From assembly GCF_020463795.1 (NCBI RefSeq), contig NZ_CP080025.1:2849501-2913500 (forward strand): DNA of 64,000 nt, in the 5' to 3' direction. Under the pieces are notes generated by a model that was given only the letters and a program-made list of their open reading frames with translations, was not told where the DNA came from and did not search any database. Both the position numbers and the translations under genes were made by a program. Below, piece after piece: positions 56,713 through 64,000 of this stretch. Source of the stretch: Echinicola marina (GTDB taxonomy: Bacteria; Bacteroidota; Bacteroidia; Cytophagales; Cyclobacteriaceae). Each line of letters opens with the position of its first letter. The stretch's first letter is position 1.

Positions 56713-57315
56713 CTAAAGATCTAAAGCTAACTGGTCTGGTAATAGCTTAAAGGATCTACGGTGAATTGGAGTAGAACCCAATTCCAGTATGCCTTGTCTG
56801 TGTTGTTTAGTAGGATAGCCAGCATTTTTCTCCCAGCCATATCCAGGGTATTCTTTGGCGTATTCGGCCATTAGATTATCCCTATAAACTTTTGCCAAAA
56901 TAGAGGCTGCTGCGATACTGGCATATTTTCCGTCACCTTTTATTATACAGTCATAAGGTATCTCAAGCTTACTCTTAAACCGGTTTCCGTCGATTAAAAG
57001 ATGGTCTGGGGCTGTGTCCAAGGATTCTACCGCTCTGCTCATGGCGAGAAATGAGGCATTCAGTATATTGATTTGATCAATTTCTTCTACTGAAGCTTCT
57101 GCGACAGCCCAAGCGATGGCTTTTCCCTTTATTTCTGTGATCAGGCTTTCCCTGTATCCCTTGCTCAGTTTTTTGGAGTCATTGATGATTTCATTGGCAA
57201 AGTTCTCTGGAAGGATCACTGCAGCAGCTACCACAGGCCCGCATAGACAGCCTCTGCCCACTTCATCACATCCTGCTTCTAACCTGTTAGCTTCTAAATA
57301 AGGTAACAACTTCAT
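56713..57315 (-). CDS. rnhB: Ribonuclease HII
   Basis: Removes ribonucleotides from DNA duplexes. The metal site is complete: EAGCDEVGRGCLCGPVVAAA (Asp-Glu near residues 17-18), LLIDGNRF with the third acidic residue near 107, and SIAAASILAKVYRD with the fourth downstream (Asp near 142). YPGYGWEKNAGYPTKQHRQG is typical of the C-terminal part. The length of 200 residues is standard. The start overlaps the 3' end of the GH63-like gene by 29 bases, an unusually long overlap that implies co-transcription. Confidence 0.96.
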   Translation of the reverse strand: MKLLPYLEANRLEAGCDEVGRGCLCGPVVAAAVILPENFANEIINDSKKLSKGYRESLITEIKGKAIAWAVAEASVEEIDQINILNASFLAMSRAVESLDTAPDHLLIDGNRFKSKLEIPYDCIIKGDGKYASIAAASILAKVYRDNLMAEYAKEYPGYGWEKNAGYPTKQHRQGILELGSTPIHRRSFKLLPDQLALDL

Positions 57316-59959
57316 CTTCTACTTTTTCTTCTCTGGGGAAATATTTATGGATCATTTCGGCAACCAGCCCTGTCCAGCCTGTCTGGTGGGAAGATCCCAA
57401 TCCCTTACCATTATCACCATGAAAATACTCAAAAAAGAGAATATAGTCCCTGAAATGTGGGTCATTCTGCATTTTTTCATTATCTCCAAATACCGGTCTT
57501 TTCCCCTCTTGGTTTCGTTTGAATATATCGATATTTCTCAGGGACAATTCTTTGGCAATGATGTCCAAGGTGATGAATTTGCCAGAACCTGTTGGGTATT
57601 CAATAGGAAAATCTCCTCCGTAATAATAGTTGAACTTCTTCAGGGATTCCATGATCAACCAGTTAATGGGGAACCAGATCGGGCCGCGCCAGTTGGAGTT
57701 ACCACCAAACATCCGAGTATCTGATTCTCCTGGAGTATATTTGACAGTATGTTTCTCTCCGTTTAGCTTCATGGAGTATGGATGGTCTTTATGGTATTTG
57801 GAGACAGACCGGATGCCATAGTCAGAAAGAAATTCCTCAGGATCCAAAAGTTTGTTCAATAGGCTTTTCATTCTGTGACCTCGCAAGAGTGAAAACAAGT
57901 GCCTTTTATCCTTTCCAGGTTCTATCCAGTTAGAAACCAGAGAGGCCAGTTTGGGCTTTTCTTTAAGGAAGAAATCCAATCGCTGTTTGAATTCAGTAAG
58001 GTTTTCATACATTTCTTCTTTGATGGGCTCTACCGCAAATAAGGGGATTAGCCCAACGATGGACCTTACTTTCATTCTTTTAGGTGCCTTGTCATCGATA
58101 TGGAGGACGTCATAGAAGAAATTGTCCTCATCATCCCACAAACTGATATTTTGTCCGGAGATGTTGTTCATGGCACCGGCGATATAGAGAAAATGCTCCA
58201 GGAACTTGGTAGCGGTATACTGGTACACCTTGTTCTTTTCACAGAGATCCAAGGAAATCCTCAGCATGTTTAGACTAAACATGGCCATCCAGGATGTGGC
58301 GTCTGCTTGCTCCAGTTTGGCACCAAACTGGTCTACATGCGAACGGTCAAAAAGGCTGACATTATCCAACCCCAAGAAACCTCCTTCAAAGATATTTTGT
58401 CCATCGCTGTCCTTTTGGTTTACCCACCAGGTAAAGTTGAGCATAAGTTTATGTAAGGCCCGCTCAAGGAATTCAAAATCTCCCATACCACCATTCATTT
58501 TTCTGTCTATTTGGAAGACCCTTTGGATCGCATATGCATGAATAGGCGGGTTCACATCGTTAAAATTCCACTCATAGGCCGGTATTTGGCCATTAGGGTG
58601 CATATACCATTCGCTCAGTAGGACCAATAACTGGTCTTTGGCGAATTTAGGGTCCATTCGGGCAATGGGAATACAGTGGAAAGCCAAGTCCCAAGCAGCA
58701 TACCAAGGATATTCCCATTTGTCAGGCATGGAGATAATATCATAGTTCTGTAGATGTCGCCAATTATGATTTCTGCCTTTTTTTCTCTCCACTGGTGGTA
58801 CATAACGCCCCGGATCACCTTCTAGCCAACGTTCCACATTATAATAGTAAAACTGCTTTCCCCACATCATGCCGGCATAGGCCTGCCTTTGAATGTTTCG
58901 AAGTTCTTCATCGGTAACATGACCCTGAAGATCCAGGTAAAATTCATCTGCATCATGGATCCTGTTTTTGATGATTTCATCACATTCTTCCATGTTAACA
59001 AGGCTATCTTTTCGCTTCATACGGAAAGTAACCACTTCTGATTTACCTGCTGGAATAACGATTTTATACAGACCGGCAGCTTTGGTGCCAAAATTGTCGG
59101 GATTGAGGTGTTTTGTCTTGCCTTCTACGACATAGTCATTGATGGCATCTTTTAGAAACTTTTTTTGATTCCCTATATCATAAAGCTTCTCCCTATTGGT
59201 TTCGTTATCGCAGAATAAGAGCTCAGGATTACCATCAAAGTAAAAATGAAAATTTCCTGATTTGGGCGAAAAGGCTTGGATTTGATTGTCCGATTTCTTG
59301 GAAAGCTTGGGCAGAAATGGCTCATGCCCTGTAAACCAGGTTTTCCTGAACCAAATGGTGGGCATTACCCAAATAGTTGCATCTTGATTGCTCCTATTAT
59401 GAATCGTAGCTCTTGAAACGATATCCTCAAAGTCCTCTTTGGCATATTCAATGAAAATGTCAAAGTATTCGTCTTTATCAAAAATTCCCGTATCGATGAG
59501 CTCGTATTCAGGATCCAGTTTTCCTCTTCTTGAATTTTCATCTTCCAGGTCTTTATAAGGGAATTCATGCTGCGGATATTTATAGAGCATTTTCATATAA
59601 CTATGGGTAGGCGTACTGTCCAAGTAATAGTACAGTTCCTTTACATCTTCCCCATGATTTCCTTGATTGCCTGTCAGACCAAATAATCTTTCTTTGATCA
59701 TAGGGTCTTTGCCATTCCAGAAAGCCCAAGCTAAGCAAAGTTTTTGCTTATGATCACTAAAGCCACCTAAGCCTTCCTCTCCCCATCTATAAGCTTTGCT
59801 TCTTGCATCCTCATGAGTAACATTCTCCCAGGCCGAACCATCCGCACTATAATCCTCTCTTACTGTACCCCATTGTCGCTCAGTTAAATAAGGTCCCCAT
59901 TTTTTCCAATGTTTGACCCTATCCTGATCTTCTTTAAGTCTTAGTCTCTCTATATTCAT
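57287..59959 (-). CDS. MGH1-like/GH63-type glucosidase, cytoplasmic
   Basis: A large (890-residue) protein without signal peptide. Family marks: ERQWGTVREDYSADGSAWEN near the start, YRWGEEGLGGFSDHKQKLCL (about 50-75), YKYPQHEFPY, and the glycosidase barrel MMWGKQFYYYNVERWLEGDP. EYPWYAAWDLAFHCIPIARM, GQIPAYEWNFNDVNPPIHAY and FGGNSNWRGPIWFPINWLIM follow, the last near the C-terminus. These match the bacterial 'glucosidase' branch of the mannosyl-oligosaccharide glucosidase (GH63) superfamily, which hydrolyses alpha-glucosidic bonds; the exact substrate is unknown. The gene is separate from the secreted glycan locus and points the other way. The 226-base upstream gap shows no clear promoter. Confidence 0.85.
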   Translation of the reverse strand: MNIERLRLKEDQDRVKHWKKWGPYLTERQWGTVREDYSADGSAWENVTHEDARSKAYRWGEEGLGGFSDHKQKLCLAWAFWNGKDPMIKERLFGLTGNQGNHGEDVKELYYYLDSTPTHSYMKMLYKYPQHEFPYKDLEDENSRRGKLDPEYELIDTGIFDKDEYFDIFIEYAKEDFEDIVSRATIHNRSNQDATIWVMPTIWFRKTWFTGHEPFLPKLSKKSDNQIQAFSPKSGNFHFYFDGNPELLFCDNETNREKLYDIGNQKKFLKDAINDYVVEGKTKHLNPDNFGTKAAGLYKIVIPAGKSEVVTFRMKRKDSLVNMEECDEIIKNRIHDADEFYLDLQGHVTDEELRNIQRQAYAGMMWGKQFYYYNVERWLEGDPGRYVPPVERKKGRNHNWRHLQNYDIISMPDKWEYPWYAAWDLAFHCIPIARMDPKFAKDQLLVLLSEWYMHPNGQIPAYEWNFNDVNPPIHAYAIQRVFQIDRKMNGGMGDFEFLERALHKLMLNFTWWVNQKDSDGQNIFEGGFLGLDNVSLFDRSHVDQFGAKLEQADATSWMAMFSLNMLRISLDLCEKNKVYQYTATKFLEHFLYIAGAMNNISGQNISLWDDEDNFFYDVLHIDDKAPKRMKVRSIVGLIPLFAVEPIKEEMYENLTEFKQRLDFFLKEKPKLASLVSNWIEPGKDKRHLFSLLRGHRMKSLLNKLLDPEEFLSDYGIRSVSKYHKDHPYSMKLNGEKHTVKYTPGESDTRMFGGNSNWRGPIWFPINWLIMESLKKFNYYYGGDFPIEYPTGSGKFITLDIIAKELSLRNIDIFKRNQEGKRPVFGDNEKMQNDPHFRDYILFFEYFHGDNGKGLGSSHQTGWTGLVAEMIHKYFPREEKVEDEVVTLFRS

Positions 59960-60185
59960 GGAAATATTTTCAGGTCTTAAATCTTGAATTTACAAGTATT
60001 TTTAGAAAACTAATTTGCTTGGCGGGGAGCATTTTTAAAAAATTACCTGATTTTTTTACCGAAAACGATTGCACTCATTGGAAACGCTCTTTTTTCAATT
60101 CAGTTTTTTTCTAAAACACTTTAAACTAATGGTTTTGATCACCGGTTCATTCAGTAAATTGTGTAGGTGGGTAGTGTTTTGGCCC

Positions 60186-61283
60186 TTATTGGAAGGATGA
60201 TGAATTGGGATATTCAATGATTTTTTCGATCATTTTGGGCAATTGCTGTTGCCACTTTATGAAGGATTGGTCGTTTTTTGTGCAGCTGTTCAGATAATCT
60301 GAAAACAGCTTAAAATCAAAGCTATGATGTGCAAGGCCGGCTTGGGCATTTTGAGCATCAATGGCATTGCAGGCTTGTTCATACTGCCCACTGACAGGAA
60401 CCATCATTACCTGTTTGCCCAGATACATGGCCTCGCAGACAGATTCAAAGCCTGCTGTGCATATTAATCCTTTGCAATTGGCCATTTTTTCAAGGAATTT
60501 GTGGTCATCAATTTGGTGAAAGGTAATGTTGGAATGGGGGTGATAGACTTTTTCACTATCTTTTTGATCCCAAAATGCCTCTATTTTGATTTCTGGATTT
60601 TCTTTCCCAAAAGAAATAATTTCCTCTGCATAGCCTGGGTTAACGATATAGCTAAGGATATAGTCTCCTTCAGTGGTGGTTAGGTTATGAATTTCTGATC
60701 TTAATACAGGAGGTATCACAATCAATTTTTTTTGAGCACTTTTGGGATAGTCTCTGAAGGAAAGGGCCAATAGTTTGTCTGCACCAAGTGCCGTGATCGC
60801 CGTGTTGAACTGAAACATTTTTTTTTGAATCAAACTATTGGGAGCAAAGGGAAAGGATGAATGGTATATGAGATATTGGTGGCCGATGGTCCAGAAAGCA
60901 GCTTTTGGCCTAAATGTGAAATTGTAAAGTCCAGCCAGCATATCATAAAAGTTGATGATAATATTGGGTTGATCAGCTTTAATGACCCTATCGATGATCT
61001 GAAAACTATGGATGAATTTTTGTGATCTTAAGATATTTTTGGTGATTGTTTTGAACAGGTTGATTGATTTTCCCTTGTTGTCAGTATGAAAATTGGGGCT
61101 TTCAAATTGGGTGATGGGTGCCTTTAGGTTTTTGCGAACAAATTCGGGCAATTGTCTTCTCTTGCTTTTCCCTATAAGGACATGGCTCACTTCGTGCCCT
61201 TGCTCTGCTAATATGGTAGACAAGGCTATGGCTTGGGTCATATGGCCACGTCCTTCGCCTTGGACGATAAAGATGAATTTCAT
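60186..61283 (-). CDS. GT-B fold glycosyltransferase (MurG/MGDG-synthase-like)
   Basis: It begins KFIFIVQGEGRGHMTQAIAL, the glycine-rich acceptor loop of the MurG/monogalactosyldiacylglycerol-synthase group. The second half has NCKGLICTAGFESVCEAMYL and GKQVMMVPVSGQYEQACNA near residues 265-300, the nucleotide-sugar site (Glu binding the ribose, then the proline loop). No membrane helix is visible, but several amphipathic stretches could dock to membrane. It overlaps the metallophosphoesterase gene by four bases (ATGA), so the two products may serve one lipid or surface pathway; that is inference. The length of 365 residues is right for the fold. Confidence 0.83.
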   Translation of the reverse strand: MKFIFIVQGEGRGHMTQAIALSTILAEQGHEVSHVLIGKSKRRQLPEFVRKNLKAPITQFESPNFHTDNKGKSINLFKTITKNILRSQKFIHSFQIIDRVIKADQPNIIINFYDMLAGLYNFTFRPKAAFWTIGHQYLIYHSSFPFAPNSLIQKKMFQFNTAITALGADKLLALSFRDYPKSAQKKLIVIPPVLRSEIHNLTTTEGDYILSYIVNPGYAEEIISFGKENPEIKIEAFWDQKDSEKVYHPHSNITFHQIDDHKFLEKMANCKGLICTAGFESVCEAMYLGKQVMMVPVSGQYEQACNAIDAQNAQAGLAHHSFDFKLFSDYLNSCTKNDQSFIKWQQQLPKMIEKIIEYPNSSSFQ

Positions 61284-62140
61284 GATTCAAACGAAGAAGG
61301 AGGAATAATGATGTTTTCGTTTGAGCCAAAAAAGGAAACTTCAGTATATCTTTGGGGAGTGTTTAGGGGGATTACTTTATCATCATTCACTGACCTCGCA
61401 AAATCCAGCTCGTTATAATAGATCAATTGCCAGTTGCCATCATAATCCTCCGCCAAGGCACTCATGGTTTCCACCCAATCACCGGAATTGTGATAAGCAA
61501 TCCCGTCTATCATCCTGGATTCAGCTTTATGAATATGGCCGCAGATAATCCCGTCACATCCTTTGGCTTTGGCCATTTTGGCAAGTTCTTCCTCGTATTT
61601 GTCAATATAGGATACAGCCGATTTCACCTTGTTTTTTATGTATTGGGAGAGGGAAAAATACCTTAAGCCTCTTTTTCTTCTATAATGGTTTACCAGGCGA
61701 TTTAACCATAAAAGAAATGTATATCCGATATCTCCTAAATAGGCAATCCATCTGAGATTAGTAGTGATACTATCAAAAATATCACCATGAAGGACCAAGT
61801 ATTTCTTGCCGTGTGATTGGTAGATCATGTCCTTTTGAATCGACAGGTTCCCGATTTCCAAAGGGAGGATTTGGTCTAAAAAATCGTCATGGTTTCCTCT
61901 CAGATAATATACTTTAGTATTATCATTATCAATCATTTTTAGGATTCTGTTAAAAAAACGGGTGTGCTTCTTTTTCCATGATCCAGATTTTTTTAATTGC
62001 CATCCATCAATAATGTCACCGTTGAGGATGAGGTTTTCGCAGTGGTAGTTTTTTAGAAATCTAACTACTTCTTTTGCTTTGGATCCCTTTGTGCCCAAGT
62101 GTAGGTCAGAAACGACGATGGTCTTAAAATGTGTTTTCAA
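61280..62140 (-). CDS. Calcineurin-like metallophosphoesterase (LpxH-like family)
   Basis: The metal-binding motifs appear in order: VVSDLHLGTKG (Asp-x-His), LNGDIIDGW (Gly-Asp..Asp), LRGNHDD (Gly-Asn-His-Asp), VLHGDIFD, and GHIHKAE near residue 205. A YHNSGDWVETMS strand near 220 closes the site. The family includes UDP-2,3-diacylglucosamine diphosphatase of lipid A synthesis, and Bacteroidota usually carry such a paralogue. The 286 residues exceed E. coli LpxH (about 240) because of a helical insertion around 150-190 (LLWLNRLVNHYRRKRGLRYF), which may be a membrane-docking part. Upstream gene of the glycosyltransferase pair. Confidence 0.86.
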   Translation of the reverse strand: MKTHFKTIVVSDLHLGTKGSKAKEVVRFLKNYHCENLILNGDIIDGWQLKKSGSWKKKHTRFFNRILKMIDNDNTKVYYLRGNHDDFLDQILPLEIGNLSIQKDMIYQSHGKKYLVLHGDIFDSITTNLRWIAYLGDIGYTFLLWLNRLVNHYRRKRGLRYFSLSQYIKNKVKSAVSYIDKYEEELAKMAKAKGCDGIICGHIHKAESRMIDGIAYHNSGDWVETMSALAEDYDGNWQLIYYNELDFARSVNDDKVIPLNTPQRYTEVSFFGSNENIIIPPSSFES

Positions 62141-62419
62141 AGCTTTTCCTATTTTTATTCCAATATAAAAAGCAATAATTAACTGATTGTGAAGTGGATA
62201 TTATGATATTGAGATGGATTCTTGGGCTTTTGGCTTTAAAATTTCCTAAATATTAAAGACAAACATAAAGTGCGTTAATTATGGTTTGAAATACTTGAAA
62301 ATATTTTGAAATTATTCTATTCGATTTTTTATAGCCTGGTATTACAATGCTTTTTGGGAATATTGGAAGGTACTGTGATGGAAGTGGAACGAATCCTTAT
62401 ATTCTTTATGGTTATCCGT
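62141..62419. other. Gene-free stretch before the repeat copies
   Basis: A+T-rich DNA upstream of the metallophosphoesterase gene, which should hold its promoter. I see no coding frame, RNA or clear promoter boxes. Confidence 0.5.
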
Positions 62420-62530
62420 TATCACACCAGTAAACATGTTTCTCACAGCCTGTCCCGTTTTATCGGGAGATTCCACAGATCTACCTGGTGGAAGACAGGT
62501 TTGCACGGAATAAAATCTCATTTCTTTGTG
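62420..62530. repeat. 100-bp interspersed repeat, copy A
   Basis: It shares ordered blocks with copy B (62772-62870): TCACACCAGT, TCACAGCCTGTCC, TCGGG, GATTCC, GATCT, GTGG, AGACAG and GGAAT. Identity is patchy (roughly half to two thirds by eye), with only small length differences. Confidence 0.7.
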
Positions 62531-62668
62531 CTCCTTTATGGTTGGTTTATAGCGAGGTAAAGAGGAGTGCTTGGGCTTCTTATAGTCAAAATATTGAAAC
62601 GTATGTTCCCTAGCTTTTCTAGGACTTAAGGTGGGGATAACCCTAAGGCAAGCTTAAGTTTCTGATGA

Positions 62669-62732
62669 GATAAACACGGCTAAAACACGGGATAAACACG
62701 GCTTAACTAGGGATTAAACACGGGTTAAAGCA
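62669..62732. repeat. Three-unit tandem repeat of about 21 bp
   Basis: Units start at 62669, 62691 and 62712, each beginning GATAAACACGG or GATTAAACACGG, with the tails CTAAAACACGG, CTTAACTAGG and GTTAAAGC. It lies between the two 100-bp repeat copies in DNA with no gene. Confidence 0.7.
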
Positions 62733-62771
62733 GAAACGTTAAAAATGTTAAATTCAATAAAATTGGGCCGT

Positions 62772-62870
62772 TTTCACACCAGTCATCTGATTGTTCACAG
62801 CCTGTCCTGTCCGCGTCGGGGATTCCTGGGATCTGGCTAGTGGTAGACAGATCCCAGGAATCATTTTTGT
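62772..62870. repeat. 100-bp interspersed repeat, copy B, with perfect 15-bp hairpin
   Basis: It matches copy A in block order. Its right half holds a perfect stem, GATTCCTGGGATCTG (62821-62835) with CAGATCCCAGGAATC (62848-62862), a 12-base loop, and a short T tract (62864-62868) after it. The hairpin may terminate transcription on the plus strand or be the functional end of the repeat. Confidence 0.72.
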
Positions 62871-63072
62871 GAGATCAGTGTTGTATTTGTCAGCATGTTT
62901 TGAAGCCTAAAATACACAGGTGGCACAGCGGATGTACAGAAAACGATTTTCAGTGAATCATCAAGAAAGGGGCCGTATACTTGTTAACAAATGAAAGCGC
63001 AGGTTCCAAATGCTCAGGACCTAAAGAGAGATGGTTTTAGCTATTTCCTGAGAAATATTGTGTCCATTTTGA
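62871..63072. other. Gene-free stretch downstream of the histidine kinase
   Basis: About 200 bases with no credible gene on either strand and no clear terminator for the kinase gene. Confidence 0.5.
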
Positions 63073-64000
63073 CTAAGCGTTGAAGATCAGTTTGAAGGTA
63101 GTGCCCATTCCGATGCTTGATTTTACTTGAATATTGCCTTTATGTCTTCTCATGATTTGTTTGGAAAGGCTTAGACCAATTCCGGACCCTTTTTGTTTGG
63201 TAGTAAAGAAAGGGATAAAAATCTTGTTGAGGGCCTCTTCCTCGATCCCTCTACCTGTATCACTGATTTCAATGATGATTTTTCCCGCTTCATCAATAAA
63301 GGCCCTTAGAGAGATCTTTTTCTCATCAGAATCCTCCACGGCATGAATGGCATTTTGGATAATGTTTATTAAGACTTGCTCGATCAAAGAACTATCAGCG
63401 AATAATAGTAGGTTTTCAGGCTCAATTTTTTTCTCGCATTTGATGCTCAGTTCATCTATTTGATGACTGAAAAGTGTCGCTAGCTGCCCGAAAAGTTCAT
63501 GAATCTTAATGGCCGAAAATTTAGGTACAGGGATATGGGCCAAACTCCTGAAGTCACTGACAAAATCGATCAATCCCTCACTGCGCTTTTCTATGGTGGC
63601 TATCCCCATCAAATAATCTTCAACATCATGGACAGGTATGTCTCCTCCTTTGTCCAGTTGTGATTGAATATCCCCCTTAATGGTGGAGGCCAATGAGGAA
63701 ATAGGGGCAATGCTGTTCATGATTTCATGGGTCAAAACCCTTACCAGATTTTGCCAAGCTTCCATTTCTTTTTCTTCTAGCTCACTTTGGATATTCTGCA
63801 GGGAAACAAGCTTGAACTTTACATTTCTGAGGACCAATTCAATCACATAAACGGAGAGCTGCATAATGCCATCTGGGTGGGCTATTTTGATCAGTTCGCT
63901 TCCTCCTGTTCTTAGGTTTTTGATCGCAAAGTGGAGTTCCTTATTGACATCTTCAATTTCTTCAATGTGTCCAAGTTGTTCTATATTTAACATTCTTTTG
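63073..64000 (-). CDS. Sensor histidine kinase (NtrY-like, PAS-containing), C-terminal part, cut by window edge
   Basis: The frame stays open to the window edge, so the Met at 63993 is not the true start; residues K-R precede it. The visible part holds the end of a PAS domain (RNVKFKLVSLQNIQSELEEK) and the dimerisation/phosphoacceptor helix with RVLTHEIMNSIAPISSLAST (His near residue 89 of this part). The ATPase domain follows: N box INIIQNAIHAVED, G1 ISDTGRGIEEE, F box FIPFFTTKQKGSGIGL and G2 GMGTTFKL. It ends after the ATPase domain with no receiver domain, so it should phosphorylate a separate response regulator, possibly encoded beyond the window. In Bacteroidota, such kinases usually pair with NtrC-type regulators. 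Confidence 0.92.
   Translation of the reverse strand, partial: KRMLNIEQLGHIEEIEDVNKELHFAIKNLRTGGSELIKIAHPDGIMQLSVYVIELVLRNVKFKLVSLQNIQSELEEKEMEAWQNLVRVLTHEIMNSIAPISSLASTIKGDIQSQLDKGGDIPVHDVEDYLMGIATIEKRSEGLIDFVSDFRSLAHIPVPKFSAIKIHELFGQLATLFSHQIDELSIKCEKKIEPENLLLFADSSLIEQVLINIIQNAIHAVEDSDEKKISLRAFIDEAGKIIIEISDTGRGIEEEALNKIFIPFFTTKQKGSGIGLSLSKQIMRRHKGNIQVKSSIGMGTTFKLIFNA

Noticed and set aside
62669-62732. CRISPR-like array
   Set aside because: Units are contiguous without spacers of constant length, and no cas gene is near.

Overview
The window reads as chromosomal DNA of a Bacteroidota bacterium, most likely of the order Cytophagales (Cyclobacteriaceae-like: Algoriphagus, Echinicola or Cyclobacterium relatives). 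The evidence is a SusC/SusD pair with an ECF sigma factor and a FecR-type anti-sigma factor, GSCFA, DUF5683, DUF2490 and DUF3050 proteins, Bacteroidota-type promoters (TTTG / TAnnTTTG), weak Shine-Dalgarno signals, A+T-rich DNA and a tRNA gene without an encoded CCA end. Most of the window is ordinary core genome, and gene identities rest on motifs read by eye.

Layout. 1-0.9 kb: start of miaB (minus strand, cut by the window edge), then the decayed remains of a catalase gene. 0.9-8.3 kb: tamB and an Omp85/TamA-like lipoprotein gene, an outer-membrane assembly pair. 8.4-15.5 kb (minus): mgsA-pfkA with overlapping ends, then a GSCFA protein, a DUF255 thioredoxin-domain protein and priA. 15.6-20.8 kb: a small conserved-looking protein, rpsF-rpsR-rplI, a coiled-coil membrane protein, two methyltransferases, apaG and ung. 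20.8-29.3 kb (minus): lepB, dapB, DUF5683, parB and parA as one unit; a 480-bp region before parA with DnaA-box-like sequences; pyrG-yidC; and a 47-residue very basic protein. 29.5-32.1 kb (plus): a shortened YrdC-like protein, a CCA-adding enzyme and a TPR protein. 32.3-39.4 kb: an S41 protease lipoprotein, a WecA/TagO-like transferase, DUF2490, DUF3050, dinB with a palindromic operator candidate, and two GNAT acetyltransferases. 39.5-40.7 kb: tRNA-Leu(GAG) and a mosaic of short repeats.

40.7-56.7 kb is the main accessory system: a polysaccharide-utilisation-type locus, all on the plus strand. It contains GH3, ECF sigma factor, FecR, SusC with an N-terminal STN signalling domain, SusD, GH20, GH35 and GH92. 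The enzymes predict stepwise removal of N-acetylhexosamine, beta-galactose and alpha-mannose, as found in N-glycan-like glycoproteins. The sigma/FecR/STN trio suggests that substrate passage through SusC switches the locus on. 56.7-62.1 kb (minus): rnhB overlapping a GH63-like glucosidase gene, and a metallophosphoesterase plus glycosyltransferase pair. 62.1-63.1 kb: no gene, but two diverged copies of a 100-bp repeat and a three-unit tandem repeat. 63.1-64 kb: the C-terminal part of a sensor histidine kinase, cut by the window edge.

I found no CRISPR array, phage, insertion sequence or recognisable new defence system. The items most worth a second look are the glycan locus and its regulatory hairpin, the catalase pseudogene, the dinB operator, the possible origin-like region before parA, the degenerate YrdC-like protein, the 47-residue basic protein and the two repeat islands.
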